53,726 bases of DNA from an uncultured Prevotellaceae bacterium (GCA_937898675.1 CALEJB010000032.1:1-53726), one strand, 5' to 3'. Positions 16,645 to 25,854 are shown, numbered from the stretch's first letter. Notes: generated by a model not told the origin, from the sequence alone. A program made the numbers and translations.

Positions 16645-17640
16645 TTAGTCCACGTTGAGGTTGACACGCTTCAGGTCAATGGCCTTGAGGTCCTTGTCGG
16701 CGGCAGCGAGGAACTGTGCAACAGTCTCCTTGTTCTCACCGGCCTCGTAAACCTGCTCCATCAGCACGTTCTCCTGATAGAACTTGTTCAGGCGGCCCTG
16801 GGCAATGTTCTGAATCATGGCCTCGGGCATGTTGGCCTCCTTCTGCTTGGCGGTCTCCTCCATGAGCTTAACGGCCTGGTCGCACTGCTCCTGGGTCATG
16901 TAACCCTTGCGAACGGCCTCGTCGCGGTGCTCCTCGGTAGCGCAATAGTACTCGTTAAAGCCGGCCTTCTTGAGGGCAGCGTTAACGGCCTTGGTCACCT
17001 GCTCGGCGCGGGTCTTGTCGATGGCGACGCGCAGCTCCTCGTCGATAACCTCCTGGGCAATCTGCTCGCGGGTGGCCTTGATGGGGTTCATCGAAGCAAC
17101 CTGCATAGCGATAGCCTTGGCAACATCGGCGTTCACGTTCTCCTGGTTGAAGGCAACAGCCGCTGCCAGCATACCGTTGAAGTGGTTGTAAACAACGGTC
17201 GAGGGGGCATTCAGGCACTCATAGGCGCCCAGCTCCATCTTCTCGCCGGTGATGCCGCTCAGGGCGGTAATCTGCTCGGCAACGGTCTTGCCGTCCATCT
17301 GCATGGCGTTCAGCTCGTCGAGGTTCTTGGGCTGCTGTGCCATGGCCAGGTCAAGGATAGCCTTGGCCAGGGTGGTGAACTTCTCGTTCTTGGCAACGAA
17401 GTCGGTCTCGCACTTGAGCGCAACGATGGCGGCAAACTTGCCGTCGGTCTTGGCGATGGCGATGCCCTGTGCTGCCTGGCGGTCTTCGCGCTTGGCGGCG
17501 ATGGCCTGGCCGCGCTTGCGGATGAGCTCCATAGCCTTGTTGATGTCGTTCTCGCTCTCGATGAGGGCCTTCTTGCAGTCGCTCAAACCGGCGCCGGTCA
17601 TGTCGCGCAGCTTCTTGATATCATTGATGGTTACTGCCAT
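16645..17640 (-). CDS. tsf: Elongation factor Ts
   Basis: The 331-residue protein opens with the EF-Ts UBA-like domain (INDIKKLRDMTGAGLSDCKKAL) and carries the key CETDFVAKNEKF motif near residue 80, which inserts into EF-Tu to release GDP. Two core subdomains follow. It is somewhat longer than the E. coli protein. It follows rpsB in the universal rpsB-tsf order, with a 95-base gap holding a hairpin (17692-17719). Confidence 0.97.
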   Translation of the reverse strand: MAVTINDIKKLRDMTGAGLSDCKKALIESENDINKAMELIRKRGQAIAAKREDRQAAQGIAIAKTDGKFAAIVALKCETDFVAKNEKFTTLAKAILDLAMAQQPKNLDELNAMQMDGKTVAEQITALSGITGEKMELGAYECLNAPSTVVYNHFNGMLAAAVAFNQENVNADVAKAIAMQVASMNPIKATREQIAQEVIDEELRVAIDKTRAEQVTKAVNAALKKAGFNEYYCATEEHRDEAVRKGYMTQEQCDQAVKLMEETAKQKEANMPEAMIQNIAQGRLNKFYQENVLMEQVYEAGENKETVAQFLAAADKDLKAIDLKRVNLNVD

Positions 17641-17691
17641 AATTCTGTTTGGTTGAAATGTGAAGTTGGTGAATTAATGATTTATATTTCA

Positions 17692-17719
17692 AGATTAGCG
17701 GCCGTGTGACCGCTAATCT
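17692..17719 (-). terminator. Attenuator-like hairpin between rpsB and tsf
   Basis: AGATTAGCGG (17692-17701) pairs perfectly with CCGCTAATCT (17710-17719). On the minus strand it follows the rpsB stop and is followed by TTGAAATATAAATC rather than a U run. It may limit tsf transcription or protect the rpsB mRNA end. Confidence 0.55.
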
Positions 17720-17735
17720 CTATGTTGTTGCCCGA

Positions 17736-18572
17736 TTACTCGGCCTTGGGTGCCTCCTCGGCGGGAGCTGCGCCTTCAGCCTCGGGGGCTGCGTTGCGGC
17801 GGATGCGCTGGCGGCGGGGCCTTGCGGGCCTTGCCTCAACCTCTTCCTGCTCCTGCTCCTCGTCCTTGTTGTCAATCTTCTCGACCTTGCGCTCCTCAAG
17901 ACCTTCCTTGATGGCTTCGCACACGGTAGCCAGGATGATGTCGATGCTCTTGCTGGCGTCGTCGTTGGCGGGAATCACAAAGTCCACGCTGTTGGGGTCG
18001 CTGTTGGTGTCAACGATGCCAAACACGGGGATGCCCAGGCGGTTGGCCTCGGCAACGGCGATGTGCTCCTTGCACACGTCAACAACAAATAGGGCGCTGG
18101 GCAGGCGGTTGAGCTCCTTGATGGAACCAAGGTTCTTGTCCAGCTTCTCGCGCTGACGACTCAACTGCAGCTTCTCGCGCTTGGACATGTTGTCCAGGGT
18201 GCCGTCCTCTTTCATCTTGTCGATGGCGTCCATCTTCTTCACAGCCTTGCGGATGGTGGCGAAGTTGGTCAGCATGCCGCCGGGCCAACGCTCGATGACG
18301 TAGGGCATTTCAACGCTCATGGCACGCTCGCGGGTGACGTCCTTGGCCTGCTTCTTGGTGGCAACAAACAGGATGCGCTTGCCGCTCTTGGCAATGTTCT
18401 TCAGCGCGATTGCTGCCTCTTCCAGCTTGGCGCTGGTCTTGTATAAGTCGATGATGTGGATACCGTTACGCTCCATGAAGATATAGGGCGCCATAGCGGG
18501 GTTCCATTTGCGTTTCAGGTGACCAAAGTGGCAAGTAGCCTCCAGCAGTTGGTCGAAATTGGGTGTTTGCAT
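17736..18572 (-). CDS. rpsB: 30S ribosomal protein S2
   Basis: The 278-residue protein has the S2 fold and typical segments LLEATCHFGHLKRKWNP, GIHIIDLYKT, ERWPGGMLTNFATI and RLGIPVFGIVDTNSDP. A C-terminal extension from about residue 235 is Glu- and Arg/Ala-rich and low in complexity. S2 joins the small subunit late and is needed for initiation. The gene heads the rpsB-tsf pair after a 203-base gap that holds a candidate leader hairpin (18609-18657) and a possible promoter element (18692-18699). Confidence 0.97.
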   Translation of the reverse strand: MQTPNFDQLLEATCHFGHLKRKWNPAMAPYIFMERNGIHIIDLYKTSAKLEEAAIALKNIAKSGKRILFVATKKQAKDVTRERAMSVEMPYVIERWPGGMLTNFATIRKAVKKMDAIDKMKEDGTLDNMSKREKLQLSRQREKLDKNLGSIKELNRLPSALFVVDVCKEHIAVAEANRLGIPVFGIVDTNSDPNSVDFVIPANDDASKSIDIILATVCEAIKEGLEERKVEKIDNKDEEQEQEEVEARPARPRRQRIRRNAAPEAEGAAPAEEAPKAE

Positions 18573-18608
18573 TGTTTTGTTTTTTAAATTGTTTACGTTC
18601 GACTAAAT

Positions 18609-18699
18609 CAATCGCACAGTAGCCACCGCAGTTCCCAGTGTGAGTCTATGCGATTTGGATACTAAACTCTTTTTCGCGGACGGCAGGGCTGCAAATGTA
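18609..18699 (-). promoter_or_regulatory. Candidate rpsB leader hairpin and promoter element
   Basis: On the minus strand TACATTTG (18692-18699) fits TAnnTTTG, although no TTTG is found at 19-20 nt. Downstream, CAATCGCA (18609-18616) pairs with TGCGATTTG (18649-18657) with one bulged base, enclosing a 32-nt region just before rpsB. This arrangement suits an autoregulatory r-protein leader, but no conserved binding site was recognised. Confidence 0.35.
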
Positions 18700-18775
18700 G
18701 GCCGTGCCGCACCACATTATATATTGAGTAGCAAGCAGCAATCCCGGGGGATGCTGAATCGTCGTCAGGCGGCGA

Positions 18776-19162
18776 TTAGCGCTTGCTGAACTGGAATCTC
18801 TTGCGGGCCTTGGGCTGACCGGGCTTCTTGCGCTCGACAGCACGCGGGTCGCGGGTCATGAAGCCTTCCTTGCGGAGGGCGCTCTTGTCCTCGGGGTTGA
18901 TCTTGACGAGCGCGCGGGCGATGGCGAGACGCAGGGCCTCGGCCTGTCCCGTGTAACCGCCGCCAACCAGGTTCACCTTGATGTCATACTTCTCAGCGGC
19001 CTCGAGGGTGTTGAGCGGTTGCTTGACAACATATTGCAGGATGGGGTTGGGGAAGTAGTCTGCCAACGGACGTTTGTTCACTGTGATTTCGCCTTTGCCC
19101 TCGGTGACATACACGCGAGCGATAGCGGCTTTGCGGCGACCTACTGCATTAATCTGTTCCAT
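18776..19162 (-). CDS. rpsI: 30S ribosomal protein S9
   Basis: The 128-residue protein opens INAVGRRKAAIARVYV and ends with the basic tail GQPKARKRFQFSKR, whose last residues contact P-site tRNA in this family. It follows rplM by five bases, the universal L13-S9 pair. Length is normal. Confidence 0.98.
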   Translation of the reverse strand: MEQINAVGRRKAAIARVYVTEGKGEITVNKRPLADYFPNPILQYVVKQPLNTLEAAEKYDIKVNLVGGGYTGQAEALRLAIARALVKINPEDKSALRKEGFMTRDPRAVERKKPGQPKARKRFQFSKR

Positions 19163-19167
19163 GCTTC

Positions 19168-19650
19168 TTATTTCAGTTTGTTAATGTCAATAACTTTGGG
19201 TTGCTGTGCCTCGTGGGGATGCTCCGGGCCGTTGTAAACGTGTACGTTCTTCAACAGCTTGGCGCCCAAGCGGTTCTTGGGAAGCATGCCCTTGATGACT
19301 TGCATGTACAGGGGGTGCATGCCCTTGCGCAGGTCCTTCTTGGTCTCGGACTTGGCTTGCAGGATGGCGGGAGTTGAGAAGCGCTGGCCGCCGGGATAGC
19401 CCGTGTAGCGCACATACTGGTGCTCGGTCCACTTCTTGCCGGTCATCTTGGCCTTGTCGGCGTTGATGATAATCACATTGTCACCGCAGTCAACGTGCGG
19501 GGTGTAGTTGGGTTTGTACTTGCCGCGGAGGAGCTTGGCAACCTTCGAGCACAAGCGGCCCAGAATCTGGTCGGTAGCATCGACTACCACCCATTCCTTC
19601 TGAACGGTTTCGGCTTTGGCCGAAATGGTTTTGTAACTTAAAGTATCCAC
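19168..19650 (-). CDS. rplM: 50S ribosomal protein L13
   Basis: The 160-residue protein has the L13 signatures WVVVDATDQILGRLCSKVAKLLRGK near residue 20, CGDNVIIINADK, and GMLPKNRLGAKLLKNVHVY in the C-terminal half. It is an early-assembling large-subunit protein. It is the first gene of the rplM-rpsI pair, with a good promoter at 19764-19795. Confidence 0.98.
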   Translation of the reverse strand: MDTLSYKTISAKAETVQKEWVVVDATDQILGRLCSKVAKLLRGKYKPNYTPHVDCGDNVIIINADKAKMTGKKWTEHQYVRYTGYPGGQRFSTPAILQAKSETKKDLRKGMHPLYMQVIKGMLPKNRLGAKLLKNVHVYNGPEHPHEAQQPKVIDINKLK

Positions 19651-19763
19651 TTTCTAAAATCCTTATTAATAGTTCGTTAATTGCCCCAACAACATCTTGC
19701 GGAACGGCCAAATTCCACATGACATTGCCTAAGGGACTAATACTGTTGGATAAAATCGGCGTG

Positions 19764-19795
19764 CAAAGGTACTGCTTTCACCGTAAGTGACCAAA
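19764..19795 (-). promoter_or_regulatory. Promoter of rplM-rpsI
   Basis: On the minus strand TTTG (19792-19795) and TACCTTTG (19764-19771) are spaced by 20 bases, a near-consensus Bacteroidetes promoter. The leader would be about 105 nt. The remaining stretch up to 19930 shows nothing further. Confidence 0.8.
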
Positions 19796-19930
19796 CGTTT
19801 TCGTGCCAAACTTGCCACAAATCAGCCCATTTGATGTGGATTTCACAATCTTTAATATAAATTAACAAACACAAGACAAGGGAGAGAGGGGGTGGCCTGC
19901 CGGAATGGGTGGTTTTACCCCCTTTTTGTT

Positions 19931-19957
19931 ACCGAGGCGTGCCTCGGTCCACGGGAC
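19931..19957 (+). repeat. REP palindrome, copy 1
   Basis: ACCGAGGCGTGCCTCGGT forms a small hairpin and is followed by the conserved tail CCACGGGAC. It lies on the downstream side of the RAYT pseudogene and matches copy 2 at 20969-20996, including the tail. Confidence 0.8.
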
Positions 19958-19994
19958 AATGACCCAGGGGGACGGATGCGGTTGCTCTCCTATA

Positions 19995-20953
19995 CTACAT
20001 GGTGGCAATGAGCGCTGCCAGGTCGTTGAGCTGGTTGCATTGGTCGCGGGTAATGATGCGACGGTCAGAGTGATAGGGCCAAGGGGCCACGAGCAGCACT
20101 TGGCCGCTTGCGCAGGCATCGAACATCTTTCCTCCTGGTTTCCAAAATGGTGAGAAACCGTTCTCGAGCAGCTGAATGAAAGGGAACCCCTCGGCTTGGA
20201 TGATATCCATCACTGCTTTCTCGCCAGGACTGACGCGCGGCGAGACGAGTACTGCGCCACGTTGGGCCATCATCAGGTAGCGGGCCACTGTTTGTTCCAG
20301 TTCGGTGTCGCTCAAGTTGCGGTGGCATTTCACGGCAATCTTATTGGGGCTGTTGAGCAGGAAACTGTTGCCCATGACAGTGACGTTATGCTCCCCAATC
20401 TTGATGTCCTGCTGCGTTCTGAACCGCTCGGGCCGGTTGCGTTTTGTCCATAGGCGGCGGGGATTGTCACTTAGGTACTTGAACATGGTGGTGAGTTGGC
20501 CTTTCCCTTTCAGGATGCGGTCGTTGTAACCTTCTTCCCACAGTGGTGATAACGATTGCTCGCGCGCGACCTTTTACACCCTGCCTTGAAGCCATTGATG
20601 ACATGACCCAAGTGCCGTGGCAGTTGTTCTGTCACGTGGATAATCCCATGCAGGTGGTCGGGCATGAGCTGGAGGGAGAGGAGCCTTATCTGGGGGTGGC
20701 GTTGGGGAATCTCACGCCAGCATTGCGCGATGCGTTCTCCTAATGGTGACGGGCAGAATGAAGGCAATGATTGGCCGCTGTCAGGGTCACAGATGGAGCC
20801 CAGTAGCGGGCGACGGCCTCTTACGGCGAGTGTAATCATATAGATGCAGGGCGACTTGTAGTCGTGGCGGTCGTGCCGCCGTTTCATGGACTGGTGCCGG
20901 CTGAGTTGCGGGTGGTCGGCAATCCAGCGTCGCTGCTTCTCGCTAAGGGCCAT
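19995..20953 (-). pseudogene. Frameshifted REP-associated transposase-like gene (RAYT, IS200-like HUH)
   Basis: Two minus-strand reading frames make one protein of about 320 residues. The N-terminal frame (20953 to about 20570) holds the HUH-type motif MPDHLHGIIHV and the segment HVINGFKAGC typical of Y1 transposase-like proteins. The second frame (about 20570-19995) continues with LWEEGYNDRIL and then a C-terminal domain found in Bacteroidales relatives (SPRVSPGEKAVMD, GFSPFWKPGG). The switch to the -1 frame is near 20570, at a short A run. REP palindromes flank the gene (19931, 20969, 21018). RAYTs are thought to act on such REP sequences. I call it a pseudogene; programmed frameshifting or a sequencing error is possible. 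Confidence 0.8.
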
Positions 20954-20968
20954 GTTCGCAGGTTGTTA

Positions 20969-20996
20969 ACCGAGGTGGTGCCTCGGTCCACGGGAC
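20969..20996 (+). repeat. REP palindrome, copy 2 (first half of a REPIN)
   Basis: ACCGAGGTGGTGCCTCGGT with the tail CCACGGGAC lies upstream of the RAYT start. With copy 3 in opposite orientation 21 bases further on, it forms an inverted REP pair of the REPIN type. Confidence 0.8.
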
Positions 20997-21017
20997 ACGT
21001 CGCAGTGTCATTGTTTA

Positions 21018-21038
21018 GTGGACCGAGGCTGCCTCGGT
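21018..21038 (-). repeat. REP palindrome, copy 3 (second half of a REPIN)
   Basis: On the minus strand this reads ACCGAGGCAGCCTCGGTCCAC, the same hairpin and start of the tail as copies 1 and 2. It ends four bases from the stop codon of the acyl-CoA synthetase gene. Confidence 0.78.
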
Positions 21039-21042
21039 AGAC

Positions 21043-23103
21043 TTATTTCTCCACCCTGATGCGGGCGTCAACGGCGGTCACGTGGTCGGGACCGGCGAGC
21101 AGCGGGTTGATGTCCATCTCCTTGATTTCGGGAGCGTGGAACAGCATGGTGGACAGGCGCTGGATAATCTTGACATACAGCTCCTCGTCCAGGCCCTGCT
21201 TGCCGCGGGTGCCCTGGATAATCTTGTACCCCTTGAGCGAGCGCACCATCTGCTGCGCCTCGGGCTGCGACAGGGGAGCCAGGCCCATGGCCACGTCCTT
21301 GAGCACCTCTACAAAGATGCCGCCCAGGCCGCACAGCACGTTGTGCCCGAAGCGGGGCTCGTACTTGGCGCCGATGAACAACTCGGTGCCGCTAATCATC
21401 TTTTGAATCATCACGGCGGTGGCGTCGGGAATCTGCATCATGCGGTCAAACTCGGCCTTGAGTTGCTCGTCGTCCTTGACATTGAGCGTCACGCCGCCCA
21501 CGTCGCTCTTGTGCACGGGACCCACGACCTTGACCACGATGGGATAGCCCATCTGGCGGGCAGCGCCGACAAGCTCGTCGCAGTTGCTCGACACGGCCTC
21601 GGGGACAACGGGGATGGCGGCAGCCTGCAGCAGAGCGCGCACCTGCTCGGGAGCGATGTATCCGTCCTCCTTGATGCCGTCGATGATGCGGCGCACGGCG
21701 GCGGCGTCAACATCGGGGCACAGGTTGTCGGTGGGGGCGGGTTTGGGGGTGTCGATGACGCGCACCAGGGCGTGCGCCAGGTCCACCTCGTCGGCAAAGT
21801 TCACATGCCCCTTGGCTAGGAAATCCTTCACTTCGCGGCCGGCGGTGTTGAGGCACGGCAGCACGGGGAAGATGGGCTTATTGCACGTGAGCATCTTCTC
21901 GTGCAGCACGGCATAGGCGTCGTCACAGGGCACCAGGCCCGGGGTGCCAAAGATGACCACGATGGCGTCCACGTTGTCGTAGCGCTTCTCGCAGTAGTCA
22001 ATGGCGATGCCCAGGTGCTCGGGAGTGCCTGTGGCCAGGAAGTCGATGGGGTTGGCCACCGACGAGCCCGGATAGAGCTGTGCCTTCAATTCCTCGCCAA
22101 TCGTCTTGTCGAGCATGGGCACGTTCATGCCGCCCTTGGACAGCGCGTCGGTGAGCATCACGCCGGGGCCGCCGGCATGGGTCACGATGGCCACGTTGCG
22201 GCCGGTGACCTCGGGCAGCGTGAGCACGCAGCCCACGGTGGTGAGCTCCTCACGCGAGTAGCAGCGCACGATGCCCGCCTTGCGGAACAGGGCGTCCACG
22301 GCGGTGTCGCTCGACGCGATGGCGCCGGTGTGCGACGAGGCGGCGCGGCTGCCGCTCTCGCTCGAACCCGCCTTGATGGCTGCGATGCGGCAACCCTTGG
22401 CGATGAGCGAGCGGGCATGCTTGAGCATGCGCTCGGGGTGGGAGATGTTCTCGATATACAGCAGCTTCACCTTCGAGTCATGCTCGGGGTCGAAGTGCTC
22501 GTCCATGTACTCAAGCACGTCCTCGATGCCAATCTGCTTGCCGTTGCCGATGCTCCACACCGAGTTGAACTGCAGGCCCTTGGTCACCGCCGACTCCAGG
22601 ATGAACACGGCCGTGGCGCCCGAGCCGCTGATAAAGTCAGCGCCCTTGGGGTCAAGCGCGGGGATGGGACGCGTGAACACGCTGTGGTGGTTGTTGGTCA
22701 TCAGGCCGATGCAGTTGGGGCCGATGAGCGCGGCGCCCCACTTCTCGCAGGTGTCGAGGATGTGCTGCTCCAGCAGCAGGCCCTCGTGGGTCTCCTCGCC
22801 AAAGCCGGCCGAGATGATGATAAACGCCCTCACGCCCTTGTGCTCGGTGAGGTAGTCAACATAGTCGGGGCAGTATTTTGCGGCTACCACCAGGATGGCC
22901 AGGTCGGCGTTGGGCAGGTCCTTCATGTCCTGCACCGCCTTGATGCCCTGCACCTCGGCCTCCTTGGGGTTGAGGATGCTCAGTTGGCCCTTGAAACCGC
23001 CCTGCTTGAGGTTGCGCACAATGGCGCCGCCGGGCTTCTGCTCGTTGTTGCTGCCGCCGATGACGACAATGCTCTGCGGATTGAGTAGTTGCTTGTTAAT
23101 CAT
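21043..23103 (-). CDS. ADP-forming acyl-CoA synthetase, fused alpha and beta domains
   Basis: The 686-residue protein is a fused NDP-forming acyl-CoA synthetase. The CoA-binding and ligase part covers about residues 1-450 (opening LLNPQSIVVIGGS) with the likely phosphorylated His in SHTGAIASSD near 256. The ATP-grasp beta part follows from about 470 (YPIVVKVVGPVHKSDVGGV and the C-terminal EMDINPLLAGPD). The family converts acyl-CoA, ADP and phosphate to free acid, CoA and ATP. Substrate cannot be read directly. The nearby iorAB-aminotransferase genes suggest aryl-acetyl-CoA, with acetyl-CoA the alternative. It is transcribed away from those genes, from its own promoter (23156). Confidence 0.9.
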   Translation of the reverse strand: MINKQLLNPQSIVVIGGSNNEQKPGGAIVRNLKQGGFKGQLSILNPKEAEVQGIKAVQDMKDLPNADLAILVVAAKYCPDYVDYLTEHKGVRAFIIISAGFGEETHEGLLLEQHILDTCEKWGAALIGPNCIGLMTNNHHSVFTRPIPALDPKGADFISGSGATAVFILESAVTKGLQFNSVWSIGNGKQIGIEDVLEYMDEHFDPEHDSKVKLLYIENISHPERMLKHARSLIAKGCRIAAIKAGSSESGSRAASSHTGAIASSDTAVDALFRKAGIVRCYSREELTTVGCVLTLPEVTGRNVAIVTHAGGPGVMLTDALSKGGMNVPMLDKTIGEELKAQLYPGSSVANPIDFLATGTPEHLGIAIDYCEKRYDNVDAIVVIFGTPGLVPCDDAYAVLHEKMLTCNKPIFPVLPCLNTAGREVKDFLAKGHVNFADEVDLAHALVRVIDTPKPAPTDNLCPDVDAAAVRRIIDGIKEDGYIAPEQVRALLQAAAIPVVPEAVSSNCDELVGAARQMGYPIVVKVVGPVHKSDVGGVTLNVKDDEQLKAEFDRMMQIPDATAVMIQKMISGTELFIGAKYEPRFGHNVLCGLGGIFVEVLKDVAMGLAPLSQPEAQQMVRSLKGYKIIQGTRGKQGLDEELYVKIIQRLSTMLFHAPEIKEMDINPLLAGPDHVTAVDARIRVEK

Positions 23104-23155
23104 TGTTTTGTAGTGGTTGTTAAGGTTTTATTTCTGTAATTTAGTTTTCATTGGG

Positions 23156-23163
23156 CAAAGGTA
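23156..23163 (-). promoter_or_regulatory. -7 element of the acyl-CoA synthetase gene
   Basis: On the minus strand it reads TACCTTTG (TAnnTTTG consensus), 53 bases before the ATG. The -33 position holds only a weak TTTC-like match. Confidence 0.65.
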
Positions 23164-23287
23164 GCAAAATTTTGCGACATGCCGAAAAAAATCCCCACCA
23201 CAGGCTTTTTTTCATCCGATTGCCGACAAAATACACCTTATTATGAAAAATCTGCCCAATGTGCATCGTTTTATACAAATAAATGAG

Positions 23288-23295
23288 TAATTTTG
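23288..23295 (+). promoter_or_regulatory. -7 element of the LRR protein gene
   Basis: TAATTTTG matches TAnnTTTG and lies 49 bases before the chosen ATG. No TTTG is present at the standard upstream spacing. Confidence 0.5.
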
Positions 23296-23343
23296 CGCAT
23301 CAAGATAAAAATTATTAACTGATTGCATAAAATTACAACCACT

Positions 23344-25854
23344 ATGAACAAAAAAATGACCAATTTCCGACTCACGATGCTCGCGCTGTTGTTGCTGTTG
23401 AGCACGGCATTGACAGCAGGAGCTGTTACCTTTACTTACAACAATGTGAACTTCTATATCACGAGCGAGAGCAACAAGACGTGCGAGGTGACCTCGAGAC
23501 CTTCCAAGTATTCCGGCATGTGGGTCATCCCCGCTTACCCCGAGTACAACGGCGTTACCTACACGTGCACTGCCGTGGGCAACTCGGCATTCTATGACTG
23601 CACCGGCCTCACCAGTGTCACGCTGCCCAACACCATCACCATCATCAGCGCCTGGGCGTTCTACAACTGCACGTCGCTTACGTCCATCACCATCCCCGCC
23701 TCGGTGACCACCATCTACCAGTATGCCTTTGAGGACTGCGACGGCCTCACCAGCGTCACCATCCCCAGCGGGGTGACCTCGATGTCCACGGGCGTGTTCC
23801 ATGACTGCGACAAGCTGGAGAGCGTGGTGTGGAACTCCAGCATGACGACGATACCCACACGCACATTCTCGGGCTGCGACAAGTTGGCCTCCTTCAGTTT
23901 CCCGCACTGGATAACTGCTGTGGGCGAAGGGGCTTTCAACTACACCTCGCTGCCGCAGGTCATCCTGCCCTACGGCCTGACCACCATCGGCAATAGCGCT
24001 TTTGCCAACAACAGTGCACTGACCACGGTGCTCATCCCGTCGTCGGTGACCTCGGTGGCCGCCAGCGCGTTTAACTACTGCACCTCGCTCAAGACACTGT
24101 ACTGCAACATGGCCACGGCTCCCTCGATGGTGTTTGCCAACGTGCCCTCGACGTGCAACGCCTATTGCCCTGTGGGCAAGGTGGACCAGTACGTTGCCGC
24201 CAGTGGCTGGAAAAACCTGCAGCTGGACGCCGGTGCCTATGACTACAACTACGGCACTGGCGGCTACAATGCCACGTCGCTCTACCACATGACCATCACC
24301 AGCACCACTCCCGTGACCTGCGATGGCACCACCTATGCCGGCACGGCCAAGTATGTGTTCCACCCCAACATCATGACCACCACATCGTCAGGGTTCTCGC
24401 CCGCGCTGTATGAGCAGGACTACATGTGCAGCAGCGGCAAGCGCTACCTCATCACCGAGATTGGCGACAGCTGCTTCTACAACTCGTCGGCAACTATCCA
24501 GAGCATCAGCTTCACCAACTGTGACAAGCTCAGCAAACTGGGCCACGACGCCTTTTGGACCAGCAACATCAAGCAGCTCACCCTGCCCGCCAGCGTGACC
24601 AGTTACGGCAAATATGCCCTTTACTATATGCTCAGCCTCACCGACCTGTATGTCAACAATCCCGCTCCTGCCGCAGTTCCCAGCCTCACATTCTACTATG
24701 CCGACCAGGAGCGCGCCACGCTGCATGTGCCCACCCAAGCGTCGCTCACCGCCTACAAGGAAGCGAATTACTGGAAGAAATTCTTGCACATCACCACCGA
24801 TGAACCACTCATCGACTATGGCGTGAGCGTGTGCGGCATCGCGGTCACCAATGCCAACGCCAACCGCATCACCGGCCCCGGCATCAGCGGCAATGTGTCC
24901 TACAATCCCGAGACCAACCGCATCTTGCTGCAAGACGCCACCTTGTCCAGCGAGGGCGGATATCTTGACGCCGGCATCAGCTTTAATAACGGCAAGAATG
25001 CTAAGGTTTACTTCGAGGGCAATGCCAATGTCATCGGCACCAGCAACAAGAAGTTCTACCGCGGCATCGTGTGCATGGACGCCAACCTGAACGTGGAGGG
25101 ATATGACTGGACGCTTGAGAACAACTCGCTGAGTATAAACACCACCGACCACTGCATACACGTGTACTATGACGGCACTGGCGAGCGCACATTAACACTC
25201 GCCGACGCATCCTACAACCTTGACGGCAATGGCAACTCGCCTGTCTATAACTATGCCGATGAATCCAACCTCATCCTCGAGAACGTGAATGCCAAGTTTA
25301 ATACCAGCACCGCCTTCTACCAGTTCAGTTGGGTTGACAACCTCACGCTCACCGACTGCTACATCTCGCAGCCCGCAGGCGGTTTCTGGAAGACCGGCGA
25401 GGAGACCGGCGAGGTCTATGGCTGGGTGTGCAATGCCAACGGTTCCCGCTATCTGGGCACCGTCATCGTTCTGCCTGGCACAAGCGTCGTCCGCGGCGAT
25501 GTGAACGGCGACGGCATCGTTGACGTGAGCGATGTGAGCGTCCTGATTGACTATCTGCTGAGCGGCAATGCTGCCGGTGTCAATTTGGCCAATGCCGACT
25601 GCGACAACAACGGCATGGTTGACGTGAGCGACCTGAGCGCACTCATCGACTACCTGCTGAGCAGCAAGTGGGCTGTGGGCTTGGCCGCCCCCGCCGCCGT
25701 CAACAAGGACGGCAAATTCCAGCCCTCCGAGCCGGTGGCTGCCACCGCACAGCCCGCCGAGGCCAGCATGAATGAGGCTCCCGCCAAGCCCGTTCCTGCC
25801 GGCGAGCCTCGCAGCGAGGTCATCGCCACCTGCGACGACAAGGCTGTCCTGTAA
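23344..25854 (+). CDS. Secreted BspA-like leucine-rich repeat protein with dockerin-like module
   Basis: The 836-residue protein has a signal peptide (MNKKMTNFRL, Leu-rich core, cleavage after about residue 27). BspA/LRR_5-type repeats follow from about residue 75 to 280, with a further repeat group after 370. The repeating pattern is AFYDCTGLTSVTLPN, with Cys and Thr/Ser in fixed positions. A beta-rich region follows. Near residue 717-785 two EF-hand-like dockerin repeats occur (GDVNGDGIVDVSDVS and ADCDNNGMVDVSDLS). A Pro/Ala/Glu-rich tail ends the protein. BspA-type repeats often mediate binding to host proteins or surfaces. The dockerin-like pair is shared with three other secreted proteins here. 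The start at 23344 suits the signal peptide better than the ATG 21 bases upstream. Confidence 0.85.
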   Translation: MNKKMTNFRLTMLALLLLLSTALTAGAVTFTYNNVNFYITSESNKTCEVTSRPSKYSGMWVIPAYPEYNGVTYTCTAVGNSAFYDCTGLTSVTLPNTITIISAWAFYNCTSLTSITIPASVTTIYQYAFEDCDGLTSVTIPSGVTSMSTGVFHDCDKLESVVWNSSMTTIPTRTFSGCDKLASFSFPHWITAVGEGAFNYTSLPQVILPYGLTTIGNSAFANNSALTTVLIPSSVTSVAASAFNYCTSLKTLYCNMATAPSMVFANVPSTCNAYCPVGKVDQYVAASGWKNLQLDAGAYDYNYGTGGYNATSLYHMTITSTTPVTCDGTTYAGTAKYVFHPNIMTTTSSGFSPALYEQDYMCSSGKRYLITEIGDSCFYNSSATIQSISFTNCDKLSKLGHDAFWTSNIKQLTLPASVTSYGKYALYYMLSLTDLYVNNPAPAAVPSLTFYYADQERATLHVPTQASLTAYKEANYWKKFLHITTDEPLIDYGVSVCGIAVTNANANRITGPGISGNVSYNPETNRILLQDATLSSEGGYLDAGISFNNGKNAKVYFEGNANVIGTSNKKFYRGIVCMDANLNVEGYDWTLENNSLSINTTDHCIHVYYDGTGERTLTLADASYNLDGNGNSPVYNYADESNLILENVNAKFNTSTAFYQFSWVDNLTLTDCYISQPAGGFWKTGEETGEVYGWVCNANGSRYLGTVIVLPGTSVVRGDVNGDGIVDVSDVSVLIDYLLSGNAAGVNLANADCDNNGMVDVSDLSALIDYLLSSKWAVGLAAPAAVNKDGKFQPSEPVAATAQPAEASMNEAPAKPVPAGEPRSEVIATCDDKAVL

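Noticed and set aside
20510..20953. Intact short transposase gene
   Set aside because: Its C-terminal continuation is found in the neighbouring frame, so the ORF is only the first part of a frameshifted RAYT gene.
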